64,000 nt of DNA from GCA-2708415 sp964353185 (GCA_964353185.1 CAYGUV010000001.1:1-64000); one strand, 5' to 3'; shown: positions 8,254-16,593, numbered from the stretch's first letter. Numbers and translations are program-made. The notes: generated by a model from the sequence alone, not told the origin.

Positions 8254-8667
8254 ATGTTATCGCCAAAAAAGACAAAATTTAGAAAAGCTCATAAAGGTCG
8301 TATCCACGGAAACGCCAAAGGGGGCACAACTTTGAACTTTGGATCATGTGGTCTTAAAGCGATGAGCCCTAATCGTATTACAGCGCGCCAAATTGAAGCG
8401 GCACGTCGTGCGATTACACGTCACATTCGACGTCAGGGTAAAGTTTTTATCCGTATCTTCCCGGATGTTCCAGTGTCAAAAAAGCCATTGGAAGTACGTC
8501 AGGGTAAAGGTAAAGGATCTGTTGAATATTGGGCGTGCCGCGTTAAACCAGGCCGTATCATGTTTGAATTGGATGGTGTAGAAACAGGCCTTGCACGTGA
8601 AGCATTGGCTTTGGCTTCTGAAAAGTTGCCTATTAAAACTAAATTTGTGACTCGCGTAGGAGAGTAA
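8254..8667 (+). CDS. rplP: 50S ribosomal protein L16
   Basis: L16 organises the A-site region of the 50S subunit. The 137-residue protein starts MLSPKKTKFRKAHKGR and has ARQIEAARRAITRHIRRQG and GKGKGSVEYW. Arg82, in PLEVRQGKGKG, aligns with E. coli L16 Arg81, the residue hydroxylated by the JmjC oxygenase YcfD/RoxA. A RoxA-like gene lies at 60079-61245 in this window, so the modification is plausible. Confidence 0.98.
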   Translation: MLSPKKTKFRKAHKGRIHGNAKGGTTLNFGSCGLKAMSPNRITARQIEAARRAITRHIRRQGKVFIRIFPDVPVSKKPLEVRQGKGKGSVEYWACRVKPGRIMFELDGVETGLAREALALASEKLPIKTKFVTRVGE

Positions 8668-8671
8668 GAAG

Positions 8672-8896
8672 ATGGCAAAAGCAAAAGCAAAAGCAAAAGC
8701 AGATAAAGCAGAAGATTTAAAAGGTAAGTCAGCAGACGAGCTTAAAAAAATGATCTTAGATAAACGTAAAGAGCAGTTTAATATGCGCTTTCAACTTTCT
8801 GGTGGTCAATTAGAGAACACAGCGCAAATGCGCAGAATTCGTCGCGATATCGCACGAATTAAAACAGCAATTAACCAGCAGTCAAAAGCTGCTTAA
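8672..8896 (+). CDS. rpmC: 50S ribosomal protein L29
   Basis: L29 is a two-helix protein near the tunnel exit. The family core (ELKKMILDKRKEQFNMRFQ, then RRDIARIKT) is clear. The 74-residue product has an N-terminal lead of alternating Ala and Lys encoded by tandem GCAAAA-type codon pairs at 8675-8705, so it too carries a small basic low-complexity extension. It starts 4 bases after the rplP stop. Confidence 0.96.
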   Translation: MAKAKAKAKADKAEDLKGKSADELKKMILDKRKEQFNMRFQLSGGQLENTAQMRRIRRDIARIKTAINQQSKAA

Positions 8897-8919
8897 GTAT
8901 TAGAATTTAGGAGAAAAAC

Positions 8920-9363
8920 ATGCCACGTCGCGTTTTAGAAGGTAAAGTCACTAGTGACAAGATGGACAAAACAATCACTGTTTCTGTCGAACGTCGCTTT
9001 ATGCACCCAAAATATAAAAAATATATTAAACGCTCATCCAAATATGCGGCGCATGATGAAAACAATGTCGTGAAAGAAGGCGACAATGTTCAAATTATTG
9101 AATGTGCTCCGATTTCTAAGCGTAAAAGCTGGGTAGTGATTGTAGATGGTAAAGAGCAAGGCCAAGAAGTAGCCAAGCCAAAAGCCAAAGCGGCCCCTAA
9201 GAAGGCAGAAGCAAAAACAGAAGATAAGCCTGCGGCGAAAAAAGCTCCTGCAAAAAAGGCTCCGGCCAAAAAAGCAGCAGCCCCAAAAGCTGAAAAGAAA
9301 ACTGCAGCAAAAAAGGCTCCTGCTAAAAAAGCAGCGGCTAAAAAAACAACGAAAAAAGATTAA
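8920..9363 (+). CDS. rpsQ: 30S ribosomal protein S17 with KAPAKKA-type C-terminal tail
   Basis: S17 is a primary 16S rRNA binder of the 30S body. The core, residues 1 to about 82, has MPRRVLEGKVTSDKMDKTI and ISKRKSWVVI. Family length is about 80-90 residues; this protein has 147. The additional 65 residues are Lys/Ala/Pro-rich with repeated KKAPAKKA units and short acidic breaks (AEAKTEDK), closely similar to the L22 tail. The reading frame is continuous and the gene is followed by a normal rplN, so this is a real extension. Confidence 0.96.
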   Translation: MPRRVLEGKVTSDKMDKTITVSVERRFMHPKYKKYIKRSSKYAAHDENNVVKEGDNVQIIECAPISKRKSWVVIVDGKEQGQEVAKPKAKAAPKKAEAKTEDKPAAKKAPAKKAPAKKAAAPKAEKKTAAKKAPAKKAAAKKTTKKD

Positions 9364-9397
9364 TTAGAACAAGATAACAAAGAAGTAGAGATTTGCC

Positions 9398-9766
9398 ATG
9401 ATACAGATGCAATCAAATATGGAAGTAGCAGACAACTCAGGCGCGCGCCGCGTTGAATGTATTAAAGTTTTAGGGGGATCACACCGCCGTACCGCCAATA
9501 TTGGTGACGTTGTTGTGGTTTCTGTTAAAGAAGCTATTCCACGTGGTCGTGTGAAAAAAGGTACTGTACATAAAGCAGTTATCGTTCGCTCACGTCACGG
9601 TCTAAACCGTCACAATGGTGAAAAAATTCGTTTTGACACGAACGCTTGTGTTTTAATCAACGCAAATGGTGAGCCTGTTGGAACACGTATCTTTGGCCCA
9701 GTAACACGTGAGTTACGTGGTAAGGGTTACATGAAAATTATATCTCTAGCTGGAGAGGTTTTATAA
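9398..9766 (+). CDS. rplN: 50S ribosomal protein L14
   Basis: L14 forms an intersubunit bridge and is the docking site for the silencing factor RsfS. At 122 residues it has the invariant length; MIQMQSNMEVADNSGAR, GDVVVVSVKEAIPRG and GPVTRELR are diagnostic. Only one base separates its stop from the rplX start. Confidence 0.98.
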   Translation: MIQMQSNMEVADNSGARRVECIKVLGGSHRRTANIGDVVVVSVKEAIPRGRVKKGTVHKAVIVRSRHGLNRHNGEKIRFDTNACVLINANGEPVGTRIFGPVTRELRGKGYMKIISLAGEVL

Positions 9767-9767
9767 A

Positions 9768-10094
9768 ATGACTACTGCAAAATTAAAAATTAAAAAAGGC
9801 GATACTGTTATCGTTAACACTGGTAAAGACAAAGGCAAAAAAGGCGAAGTTTTGAAGACTTTCCCTGCAAAGTCTCGTGTTCTTGTGCAAGGCGTGAATG
9901 TTGCGAAGAAGCATCAAAAGCCAACACAATTTGCACCTGGTGGCATTCAGGAAAAAGAATTATCAATTCATATTTCTAACGTATCTTTGGCAGATCCAAA
10001 AACGGACAAGCCAACACGCGTTGGATATAAAATTGATAAAGATGGTAAAAAACTCCGTGTTGCAAAAGCATCCGGCGAAACTTTAGATAATTAG
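9768..10094 (+). CDS. rplX: 50S ribosomal protein L24
   Basis: L24 is an assembly initiator of the 50S subunit with a KOW domain. The 108-residue protein contains IKKGDTVIVNTGKDKGKKGEVLK (KOW) and the C-terminal segment typical of bacterial L24. The start codon lies one base after the rplN stop, implying coupling. Confidence 0.97.
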   Translation: MTTAKLKIKKGDTVIVNTGKDKGKKGEVLKTFPAKSRVLVQGVNVAKKHQKPTQFAPGGIQEKELSIHISNVSLADPKTDKPTRVGYKIDKDGKKLRVAKASGETLDN

Positions 10095-10105
10095 GATTTA
10101 AGACT

Positions 10106-10669
10106 ATGAGCGCAACTGCTAAAAAAGAACAGCCTCGTTTCAAGCAACGCTACGAAAAAGATATTCGTAAAGCGTTACAAGAAAAATTTGCATACAGAAA
10201 TGAAATGCAAATTCCTAAGCTTGAGAAAATTGTAATTAACATGGGTGTAACCGAAGCTGTTACAGACCGTAAAGCTGTTGAGAATGCTGCAAATGATTTG
10301 GCATTAATTGCCGGTCAAAGACCAGTGATCACAAAAGCCAAAAAATCTAACGCGTCTTTCAAAGTACGTGAAGGAATGGACATTGGTTGTAAAGTGACAT
10401 TGCGAGGCGCGCAAATGTATGAATTCTTGGACCGTTTGGTGACAATTGCGTTGCCACGTGTTCGTGACTTCCGCGGTATTAACGAGAAAAGCTTTGATAA
10501 AGGTGGAAATTATGCCATGGGTATCAAAGAACACATCATTTTCCCTGAAATCGAGTATGACAAAGTTGACAAGATTCGCGGAATGGACATCATTATTTGT
10601 ACAACGGCAAATACGACAGATGAAGCAAGAGAACTTCTTCGTGCATTTGATATGCCGTTCAAGAAATAA
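10106..10669 (+). CDS. rplE: 50S ribosomal protein L5
   Basis: L5 binds 5S rRNA and helps form the central protuberance. The 187-residue sequence has the expected KIVINMGV, PVITKAKKSNASFKVREG and GGNYAMGIKEHIIFPEI segments. It lies 11 bases after rplX. Confidence 0.98.
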   Translation: MSATAKKEQPRFKQRYEKDIRKALQEKFAYRNEMQIPKLEKIVINMGVTEAVTDRKAVENAANDLALIAGQRPVITKAKKSNASFKVREGMDIGCKVTLRGAQMYEFLDRLVTIALPRVRDFRGINEKSFDKGGNYAMGIKEHIIFPEIEYDKVDKIRGMDIIICTTANTTDEARELLRAFDMPFKK

Positions 10670-10695
10670 ACTGTAATTAAAGGAAATTAAAACAA

Positions 10696-11001
10696 ATGGC
10701 AAAAATAAGTGCAGTACAAAGAGATTTAAAACGACGCAAGCTTGTAAAAAAATATGCAGCAAAACGCGCCGAATTAAAGGCAATTATTAAGAATAAAGAA
10801 ACCAACATGGAAGACCGTTTTGCGGCTGTTCTTGCGTTATCTGAATTACCGACAAATTCGTCGAAAATTAGACCAAAGAACCGTTGTGCATTAACAGGCC
10901 GTCCGCGTGCGGTTCACCGTAAATTCCGTTTATCACGTATTGCCATTCGTGATTTGGCGTCTCGTGGTGAATTGCCTGGCGTAACAAAAGCCAGCTGGTA
11001 A
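10696..11001 (+). CDS. rpsN: 30S ribosomal protein S14 (zinc-free, long form)
   Basis: S14 is a 30S head protein. At 101 residues and without the paired CxxC motifs, this is the long C-minus form common in proteobacteria. NRCALTGRPRAVHRKF and SRIAIRDLASRGELPGVTKASW are diagnostic. Confidence 0.98.
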   Translation: MAKISAVQRDLKRRKLVKKYAAKRAELKAIIKNKETNMEDRFAAVLALSELPTNSSKIRPKNRCALTGRPRAVHRKFRLSRIAIRDLASRGELPGVTKASW

Positions 11002-11033
11002 TAATAAGAATTTTATAAAGAAGGAATATTAAA

Positions 11034-11432
11034 ATGTCGATGAGTGACCCTTTAGGAGATATGTTAACACGTATCCGCAATGCGCAACGCGCTAGCTTAG
11101 CTGTAACATCTTGCCCACATTCAGGTGTGCGCGAAGCTGTTTGTGCGGTTTTAACGGATGAAGGTTATATCCGTGGATTTAAAGTTGTTGAAGGTGATAA
11201 CAACAAGAAGACGATTGATATTGAATTGAAATATGACGAAGGTCAGCCAGTGATCCGCGAAATCAAACGCGTATCTAAGCCAGGTCGTCGCGTATATTCA
11301 AAAATTGCAGACTTGCAACCATTCCACAATGGTTTGGGCGTAAAAGTAATTTCAACACCACGCGGTGTGATGCCAGATTATAAGGCACGCAACGAAAATA
11401 TTGGTGGCGAAGTTCTTTTCCAAGTTTACTAA
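11034..11432 (+). CDS. rpsH: 30S ribosomal protein S8
   Basis: S8 binds the central domain of 16S rRNA and in E. coli represses the spc operon by binding the rplE mRNA. The 132-residue protein has MSDPLGDMLTRIRNAQ and the C-terminal STPRGVMPD segment. Residues near GGEVLFQVY match the usual end. Confidence 0.98.
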   Translation: MSMSDPLGDMLTRIRNAQRASLAVTSCPHSGVREAVCAVLTDEGYIRGFKVVEGDNNKKTIDIELKYDEGQPVIREIKRVSKPGRRVYSKIADLQPFHNGLGVKVISTPRGVMPDYKARNENIGGEVLFQVY

Positions 11433-11498
11433 GCAATTTATAGAGAATTAAAAGGATTTTAAACCCGCTATTGGGATTTGAATATAAGGAAAAAAAGA

Positions 11499-12032
11499 AT
11501 GTCTAGAATTGGAAAACAACCTATTACTATCCCTGAGGGCGTTACATTAGATGTAAACGGTCAGGACGTAAAAGCTAAAGGCTCAAAAGGTGAGTTGAAT
11601 ATGCGCGTGCATGATGACGTATCTATCAAAAATGAAGATGGTGTTATTGTTTTAGCAGCGCGTTCAAAATCTTTGAATGCTAAAAAATTATGGCCGACAA
11701 TGCGTACTTTGGTAAATAACATGGTTGTGGGTGTTACTGAAGGATATACCAAGAATTTAGAAATTCACGGTGTTGGTCTTCGTGCGCAAATGCAAGGAAC
11801 AACGATTGTAATGCAACTTGGTTTTTCACATGAAGTCCGCTATGACATTCCACAAGGAATTACAGTTGCGGTTGAAGACCAAACAAAAATAAATGTTTCT
11901 GGTATTGATAAACAGTTGGTTGGCCAAGTGGCTGCAAAAATTCGAGGCTTTAAGCCACCTGAGCCATATAAAGGTAAAGGTATCCGTTATTCAGATGAAT
12001 ATGTGATGCGTAAAGAAGGTAAGAAGAAATAA
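11499..12032 (+). CDS. rplF: 50S ribosomal protein L6
   Basis: L6 lies near the sarcin-ricin loop. The ATG at 11499 is preferred over the in-frame TTG at 11478 because MSRIGKQPITIP is the family N-terminus and ATAAGGAAA precedes it. The 177-residue product ends with the typical PPEPYKGKGIRYSDEYVMRKEGKKK-like C-terminus; PEPYKGKGIRY is the hallmark. Confidence 0.97.
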   Translation: MSRIGKQPITIPEGVTLDVNGQDVKAKGSKGELNMRVHDDVSIKNEDGVIVLAARSKSLNAKKLWPTMRTLVNNMVVGVTEGYTKNLEIHGVGLRAQMQGTTIVMQLGFSHEVRYDIPQGITVAVEDQTKINVSGIDKQLVGQVAAKIRGFKPPEPYKGKGIRYSDEYVMRKEGKKK

Positions 12033-12063
12033 TTAGGTTTAAAACCGATTAAGGAACAATAAG

Positions 12064-12444
12064 ATGACTGAAAAAAGAAAAACATCATTTCAACGCCGTA
12101 AGTTGGGCACACGCTCTAAACTAAAGCGTATTAATATTGACAGTAATGCGACACGTGCCATTCGCCCACGTTTGTCTGTGCACCGCACAAACAAAGGGAT
12201 TTATGCGCAAGTAATCGATGACATTCAAGGCGTAACATTGGCAGCCGCTTCAACAATTGAAAAAGATGCCAATATTGCAAAAGGTCATAGTGTTGATGCC
12301 GCTGCTAAGGTCGGTAAGTTAGTTGCCGAACGTGCAAAAAAAGCAGGTGTCAAAAAAGTACAATTTGATCGTGGTGGTTTTGTTTACCATGGTCGTGTCA
12401 AAGCCCTTGCGGACGGTGCCCGCGAAGGTGGATTAGAATTTTAA
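12064..12444 (+). CDS. rplR: 50S ribosomal protein L18
   Basis: L18 binds 5S rRNA with L5. The 126-residue protein has RPRLSVHRTNKGIYAQVIDD and the C-terminal QFDRGGFVYHGRVKALADGARE motif (first and last parts QFDRGGF and ADGARE). Length and position before rpsE are canonical. Confidence 0.97.
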   Translation: MTEKRKTSFQRRKLGTRSKLKRINIDSNATRAIRPRLSVHRTNKGIYAQVIDDIQGVTLAAASTIEKDANIAKGHSVDAAAKVGKLVAERAKKAGVKKVQFDRGGFVYHGRVKALADGAREGGLEF

Positions 12445-12468
12445 GAAGTTAACGGAGCAAAGAAAATA

Positions 12469-13047
12469 ATGGCTAATAACCCATCAGATCAAAAATTTAA
12501 ACGCGAAGAACGCGAAGAATCAGAATTTCACGAAAAGCTCGTTGCAGTTAATCGTGTTGCGAAAGTTGTAAAAGGCGGACGTCGTTTTGGTTTTGCGGCC
12601 TTGGTCGTTGTTGGCGATGGTAAAGGCCAAGTTGGTTCTGGTCACGGTAAAGCAAAGGAAGTTCCTGAAGCAATCCGTAAAGCGACAGAACAGGCGAAAA
12701 AGAAAATGATCCGCGTACCTTTGCGTGAAGGTCGTACAATCCACCATGACATTAGCGCGCGTTCAGGTGCGGGTAAAGTGATCATGCGCTCTGCACCTTC
12801 TGGTACTGGTGTTATTGCTGGTGGTCCGATGCGCGCAGTTTTTGACTGTTTAGGTGTTCAAGATGTTGTTGCGAAAGCGGTTGGTTCTTCTAACCCTTAC
12901 AACATGGTTGACGCGACAATCGCTGCGTTGAAAAAAATGGAAAGCCCGCGTCAGATTGCTGCACGTCGTGGTAAAAAAGTGGGTGATGTTATTGCAGGAC
13001 GTGAAGGCGCGTTAAGCAAATCTGCCGCCGCTGAAGAACAAGCATAA
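12469..13047 (+). CDS. rpsE: 30S ribosomal protein S5
   Basis: S5 contributes to decoding fidelity. The 192-residue protein includes VNRVAKVVKGGRRFGFAALV and APSGTGVIAGGPMRAV. The loop residues around VKGGRRFGF, where spectinomycin-resistance changes occur in other bacteria, look normal. Confidence 0.98.
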   Translation: MANNPSDQKFKREEREESEFHEKLVAVNRVAKVVKGGRRFGFAALVVVGDGKGQVGSGHGKAKEVPEAIRKATEQAKKKMIRVPLREGRTIHHDISARSGAGKVIMRSAPSGTGVIAGGPMRAVFDCLGVQDVVAKAVGSSNPYNMVDATIAALKKMESPRQIAARRGKKVGDVIAGREGALSKSAAAEEQA

Positions 13048-13072
13048 TTTATTATTGTAGGAAACTAAGACG

Positions 13073-13360
13073 ATGACTGAAGAAAAGAAAACAACAGCCA
13101 AAAAAGCCCCTGCTAAAAAAGCAGCAGCGAAAAAAGCGCCAGCAAAGAAAGCCGCTCCTCAAAAAGCAGCAAAATCTGGTGCAACTGTGACAGTAACACA
13201 GATTGGTTCTGCAATTGGTCGTGAAGCCAGCCAGCGTGCAACTTTGGTTGGTTTGGGTCTTAACAAGATTGGCCGTACAAAAACATTGGAAGATACTTCG
13301 AGTGTGCGCGGCATGATCCGTAAAGTTGCTCACTTGGTAAAGGTTGAAGACGCTGCATAA
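13073..13360 (+). CDS. rpmD: 50S ribosomal protein L30 with KAPAKKA-type N-terminal extension
   Basis: L30 is a small 50S protein, usually about 60 residues. Here the core (about residues 38-95: VTVTQIGSAIGR, then LGLNKIGRTKTLEDTSSVRGM) follows an N-terminal extension of some 36 residues made of KKAPAKKA units. The ATG at 13073 has a GGAAACTAAGACG leader and the frame is continuous. The extension is N-terminal here but C-terminal in L22 and S17, so the same type of tail has been attached at either end. Confidence 0.96.
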   Translation: MTEEKKTTAKKAPAKKAAAKKAPAKKAAPQKAAKSGATVTVTQIGSAIGREASQRATLVGLGLNKIGRTKTLEDTSSVRGMIRKVAHLVKVEDAA

Positions 13361-13391
13361 GCGTAAAAAAGAATTATAAAGGAATAAAGTT

Positions 13392-13934
13392 ATGAAACTT
13401 AATGAACTACAGCCTAAAGAAGGCTCAAGACAGAATACAAAGCGCGTTGGACGTGGTATTGGATCTGGTAAAGGTAAAACCTGTGGTGTTGGTCAAAAAG
13501 GTCAAAAATCACGTTCAGGTGTTGCCATCAATGGTTTTGAAGGTGGTCAAATGCCTTTGTACCAACGTTTACCAAAACGTGGTTTCACAAATAATTTTGC
13601 GAAAAAATTTGCAACAATTTCTTTGGCGCGTGTTCAAGAAGCTATCGATGCAAAACAAATTGATGCAAAGAAAACAATCGATGAAGCCGCTTTGGTAGCT
13701 GGTAAAGTTATCAAAGCCAAAAAAGATGGTGTTAAGCTTTTGGGTAATGGTACTTTAAAATCTGGTGTTACATTTAATATTGCTAAGGCAACACAATCAG
13801 CAATAGCTGCTGTTGAAAAAGCGGGCGGTAAAGTTGACATCATCGAAGTTAAAGTTGACCCGAACAAAAAAGAAGGCAAGAAAACTCAGCGCCGTAATGC
13901 TGCGATTGAAGCTGCTTCTAAAATCAAAAAATAA
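13392..13934 (+). CDS. rplO: 50S ribosomal protein L15
   Basis: L15 is a late-assembly 50S protein. The 180-residue sequence starts MKLNELQPKEGSRQNTKRVGRG and has the Gly-rich GSGKGKTCGVGQKGQKSRSG segment. It is longer than the usual 145-165 because of a lysine-rich C-terminus (GKKTQRRNAAIEAASKIKK). secY normally follows; here a terminator comes 30 bases after the stop. Confidence 0.97.
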   Translation: MKLNELQPKEGSRQNTKRVGRGIGSGKGKTCGVGQKGQKSRSGVAINGFEGGQMPLYQRLPKRGFTNNFAKKFATISLARVQEAIDAKQIDAKKTIDEAALVAGKVIKAKKDGVKLLGNGTLKSGVTFNIAKATQSAIAAVEKAGGKVDIIEVKVDPNKKEGKKTQRRNAAIEAASKIKK

Positions 13935-13964
13935 TTTCTATACCCTTGGTGGAGAATAGATTAG

Positions 13965-13993
13965 AAAAGCTCCGATTGATCGGGGCTTTTTGC
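13965..13993 (+). terminator. rho-independent terminator after rplO
   Basis: AAAAGCTCCGA pairs with TCGGGGCTTTT around a TTGA loop, with one G-U pair, and runs into a T-tract. It ends the ribosomal operon. Confidence 0.9.
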
Positions 13994-14074
13994 CTTTTAT
14001 AATCTGTTAGTTCTTATAATTTAAAGAAGATTTTTCTTCTATCAAAGGGTGTTAATTATGCTGAGTAAGGGGCA

Positions 14075-14107
14075 TTAAAAAAGGGAGATGGATAATCACC
14101 TCCCTTT
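14075..14107 (-). terminator. rho-independent terminator of the der-mscS transcript
   Basis: On the minus strand AAAGGGAG and CTCCCTTT form a perfect 8-bp stem followed by TTTTTT (complement of the A-run at 14077-14082). It lies 23 bases beyond the mscS stop. Confidence 0.85.
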
Positions 14108-14129
14108 GAACTTATAAATTTATATTCCT

Positions 14130-14972
14130 TTACGCCTTATTAAAGATGTCTGGATTGGCAAATTCCAATGTGCGCGTGGGGAAGGGGATGCTGATCTTAT
14201 TATCATCTAGCGCTTCTTTTATGGCCTTAGTCAGATCCCATTGTACGACAAAGAAATCATCTGTTTTGGTCCAAACGCGGACTTTGATATCAACGGAAGA
14301 GCCGCCAAGCGCGCCAACGACAATCACAGGTTCTTTGCCTGATGTCGTGATGAGGCGTGCCTCTTGATCGACCGTTTTGCTGATAACATCAAATGCCTTG
14401 TTGATATCGCTATCATAACTAATACCGATGGTTAAGTCCTGACGGCGTTGTTCATTGCGCGTGAAGTTTGTGATTTCTGTTCCCCATACTTGGCTGTTGG
14501 GGGCAAAAATATATTTATTATCAGGTGTGTTTAATTCGGTGCCGAATAAACCCAACGATGTGACGGTGCCACCCGTAGATCCAAATTCAATATAATCACC
14601 AATGTTAAAAGGGCGAAGAATTAAGATCATAGTCCCTGCGGCAATATTGCTTAATGTTCCTTGTAAGGCGAGGCCAATGGCCAAACCGGCCGCACCCAAT
14701 ACGGCAAGTAAGCTGGCAGTTTGAACACCAAATTGACCTAAAACCGCAACAATGGATACGGCTAAAACCACATATTTTGCAAACCCACCTAAAAATGAGG
14801 AAAGGGTTTTATCTAGTTTGTTAATATTTTTGATTCGTCTGTTTACCCAACCACCAATAACCCAACCAGCAATCAATATAAGTAGTGCGCCAACAACGCT
14901 AACACCATACTCAATAATTAAGTCAGATGCTTGCGTAACATCAATTTGTTTTAATTGTTCAAGTGGTTCCAT
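14130..14972 (-). CDS. mscS: small-conductance mechanosensitive channel, MscS family
   Basis: MscS channels open under membrane tension and release solutes after hypo-osmotic shock. The roughly 280-residue protein has E. coli MscS length, with three N-terminal membrane segments; the third, pore-lining helix is the Gly/Ala-rich AAGLAIGLALQGTLSNIAAG, followed by the signature RPFNIGDYIE. The ATG at 14972 is chosen over TTG at 14978 because GAGGAG lies 9 bases upstream. It starts 21 bases after der, likely in the same transcript. The osmolyte genes near 54000-58000 would make a release channel useful, but that link is inference. Confidence 0.93.
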   Translation of the reverse strand: MEPLEQLKQIDVTQASDLIIEYGVSVVGALLILIAGWVIGGWVNRRIKNINKLDKTLSSFLGGFAKYVVLAVSIVAVLGQFGVQTASLLAVLGAAGLAIGLALQGTLSNIAAGTMILILRPFNIGDYIEFGSTGGTVTSLGLFGTELNTPDNKYIFAPNSQVWGTEITNFTRNEQRRQDLTIGISYDSDINKAFDVISKTVDQEARLITTSGKEPVIVVGALGGSSVDIKVRVWTKTDDFFVVQWDLTKAIKEALDDNKISIPFPTRTLEFANPDIFNKA

Positions 14973-14993
14973 TTTCAAATACTCCTCTTTTCA

Positions 14994-16445
14994 TTATTTA
15001 TTACTATATGGATTTTTGCTGGTTCGGACCAGAAGGCGGATAGGAATTCCCTTTAGGTCGAAATCATCACGAATGCCGTTCATCAGATAGCGTTTATAGC
15101 TGTCGGGTAAATCTTTGGGGCGTGACACCCAAACAGTGAAAGTCGGCGGGCGAATGTTTATTTGGGTTATATATTTCAGGCGGTTTGATCGGCCTTCGTA
15201 TAGCGGGGCAGGATTTTGGCTTTCCTTGATGGCGAGCCATTTATTCATTTTACTGGTCGAGACGCGTCTGTTCCATACTTCGTAAATATCCAAAACACTT
15301 TGCATCATAAAACCAAGGTTTTTATTGTGTAGGGCAGAGATGCTGACCGATGGGATGTTGCGTACTTGGCCTAATGAAGTTTGTAGGCGATATTTTACAA
15401 AATCAATGGTCTCTTTTTTCTGTTCATCACCTTTGATCAAATCCCATTTATTGACGGCCAGAACAAGGGCGCGCCCTTCTTTGAGTACGTGATCGGCAAT
15501 TTGTATGTCTTGTTTGTCCAAAATATTTTCGGTATCAATCACAAGGATGACAACTTGCGCCAAACGAATGGCGCGCAAGGAATCATCAACGGACATTTTT
15601 TCAATATTGTTGCTAATGTTGGCTTTTTTGCGCATACCTGCTGTATCGACAAGACGCACTTTACGGTTATTAAATTCCCAATCTATGGCAATGGCATCAC
15701 GGGTTATGCCTGCCTCGGGGCCAGTCATGACACGGTTTTCTTTGAGCAGCGCATTCATGAGTGTTGATTTTCCTACATTGGGGCGACCAACAATGGCTAT
15801 TTTAATGGGTTTGTCACTATCATCTTCAATCTCGAGGGCGGCGAAGTCAAAATCTGTTCGACCTTCTAGGGTATCAAGCTCTTGATCATCAATTATATTA
15901 ACGCGGCGTTCGATTTCATCTTCTTCGGCGTCGGAGAAATAAGGCTCAAACGCGTTATAGAGATCCTCGATACCATATCCGTGTGCAGATGAAATGGGAA
16001 TTGGTTGCCCTAAGCCTAGTGAGTATGCTTCACCCATGGCTGTGGCGACGGCTTGATCACTTTCACATTTGTTGACTGCTAAAACTACGGGTTTAGTTTT
16101 GCCATTCACACGTTTTTGTTTTCTAAGCCAGTTGGCAAAATGCTCATCCGCTGGGGTAACACCAGCGCGACCATCAATAATAAATAAAACTGCGTCTGCT
16201 TGGTTCAGACCATCTTCGGTTTGTTTACGCATACGCCCTTCGATAGAATCGTCAAATGATTCTTCTAATCCAGCGGTATCAATAATGCGGACTTTTTTGT
16301 CCAAAAGATATCCTTCGGCTTCGCGCCAGTCGCGGGTGACACCAGGGGTGTCATCAACAATCGCCAATTGCTTTTTTGCCAATCGGTTAAAAAGTGTAGA
16401 TTTACCAACATTTGGTCGGCCAACTATTGCTATAGAAAATACCAT
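14994..16445 (-). CDS. der: ribosome assembly GTPase Der (EngA)
   Basis: Der is an essential GTPase for 50S maturation. The 483-residue protein has two tandem G domains, each with GRPNVGKST (near residues 8 and 220), DTPG- or DTAG-type G3 motifs and NKCE and NKWD G4 motifs, then the KH-like C-terminal domain (INIRPPTFTVWVSRP, SYKRYLMNGIR). The order yfgM-bamB-der is as in E. coli. The 148-base gap to bamB contains a tandem palindrome and probably its own promoter. Confidence 0.97.
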   Translation of the reverse strand: MVFSIAIVGRPNVGKSTLFNRLAKKQLAIVDDTPGVTRDWREAEGYLLDKKVRIIDTAGLEESFDDSIEGRMRKQTEDGLNQADAVLFIIDGRAGVTPADEHFANWLRKQKRVNGKTKPVVLAVNKCESDQAVATAMGEAYSLGLGQPIPISSAHGYGIEDLYNAFEPYFSDAEEDEIERRVNIIDDQELDTLEGRTDFDFAALEIEDDSDKPIKIAIVGRPNVGKSTLMNALLKENRVMTGPEAGITRDAIAIDWEFNNRKVRLVDTAGMRKKANISNNIEKMSVDDSLRAIRLAQVVILVIDTENILDKQDIQIADHVLKEGRALVLAVNKWDLIKGDEQKKETIDFVKYRLQTSLGQVRNIPSVSISALHNKNLGFMMQSVLDIYEVWNRRVSTSKMNKWLAIKESQNPAPLYEGRSNRLKYITQINIRPPTFTVWVSRPKDLPDSYKRYLMNGIRDDFDLKGIPIRLLVRTSKNPYSNK

Positions 16446-16482
16446 ATTATTTTTATCTTCTGGACGTTGTTTTATTTCCTTA

Positions 16483-16509
16483 TGTAATTTTACATTGTGT
16501 AATTTTACA
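16483..16509. promoter_or_regulatory. tandem 12-bp palindromes upstream of der
   Basis: TGTAATTTTACA occurs twice, at 16483-16494 and 16498-16509, separated by TTG. Each copy is a perfect palindrome (TGTAA/TTACA around TT). They lie 38-64 bases upstream of the der start. On the minus strand a TTGGTC -35 and an ATAAAT -10 with 17-base spacing lie a little further upstream, which would put the repeats at the transcription start, a typical repressor position. The cognate regulator is unknown. Confidence 0.55.
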
Positions 16510-16593
16510 ACGCGTCATTTATGCCTTGCCAGAAAATAAGACCAAAATGACTTTGGATAACTTTTGTTATAATACCTAAGGGGTTATAGAGCT

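Noticed and set aside
7288..9360. Repetitive DNA in rplV and rpsQ considered as a CRISPR-like or mobile repeat
   Set aside because: The repeats are in frame, encode Lys/Ala/Pro units, vary in length and have no spacer pattern.
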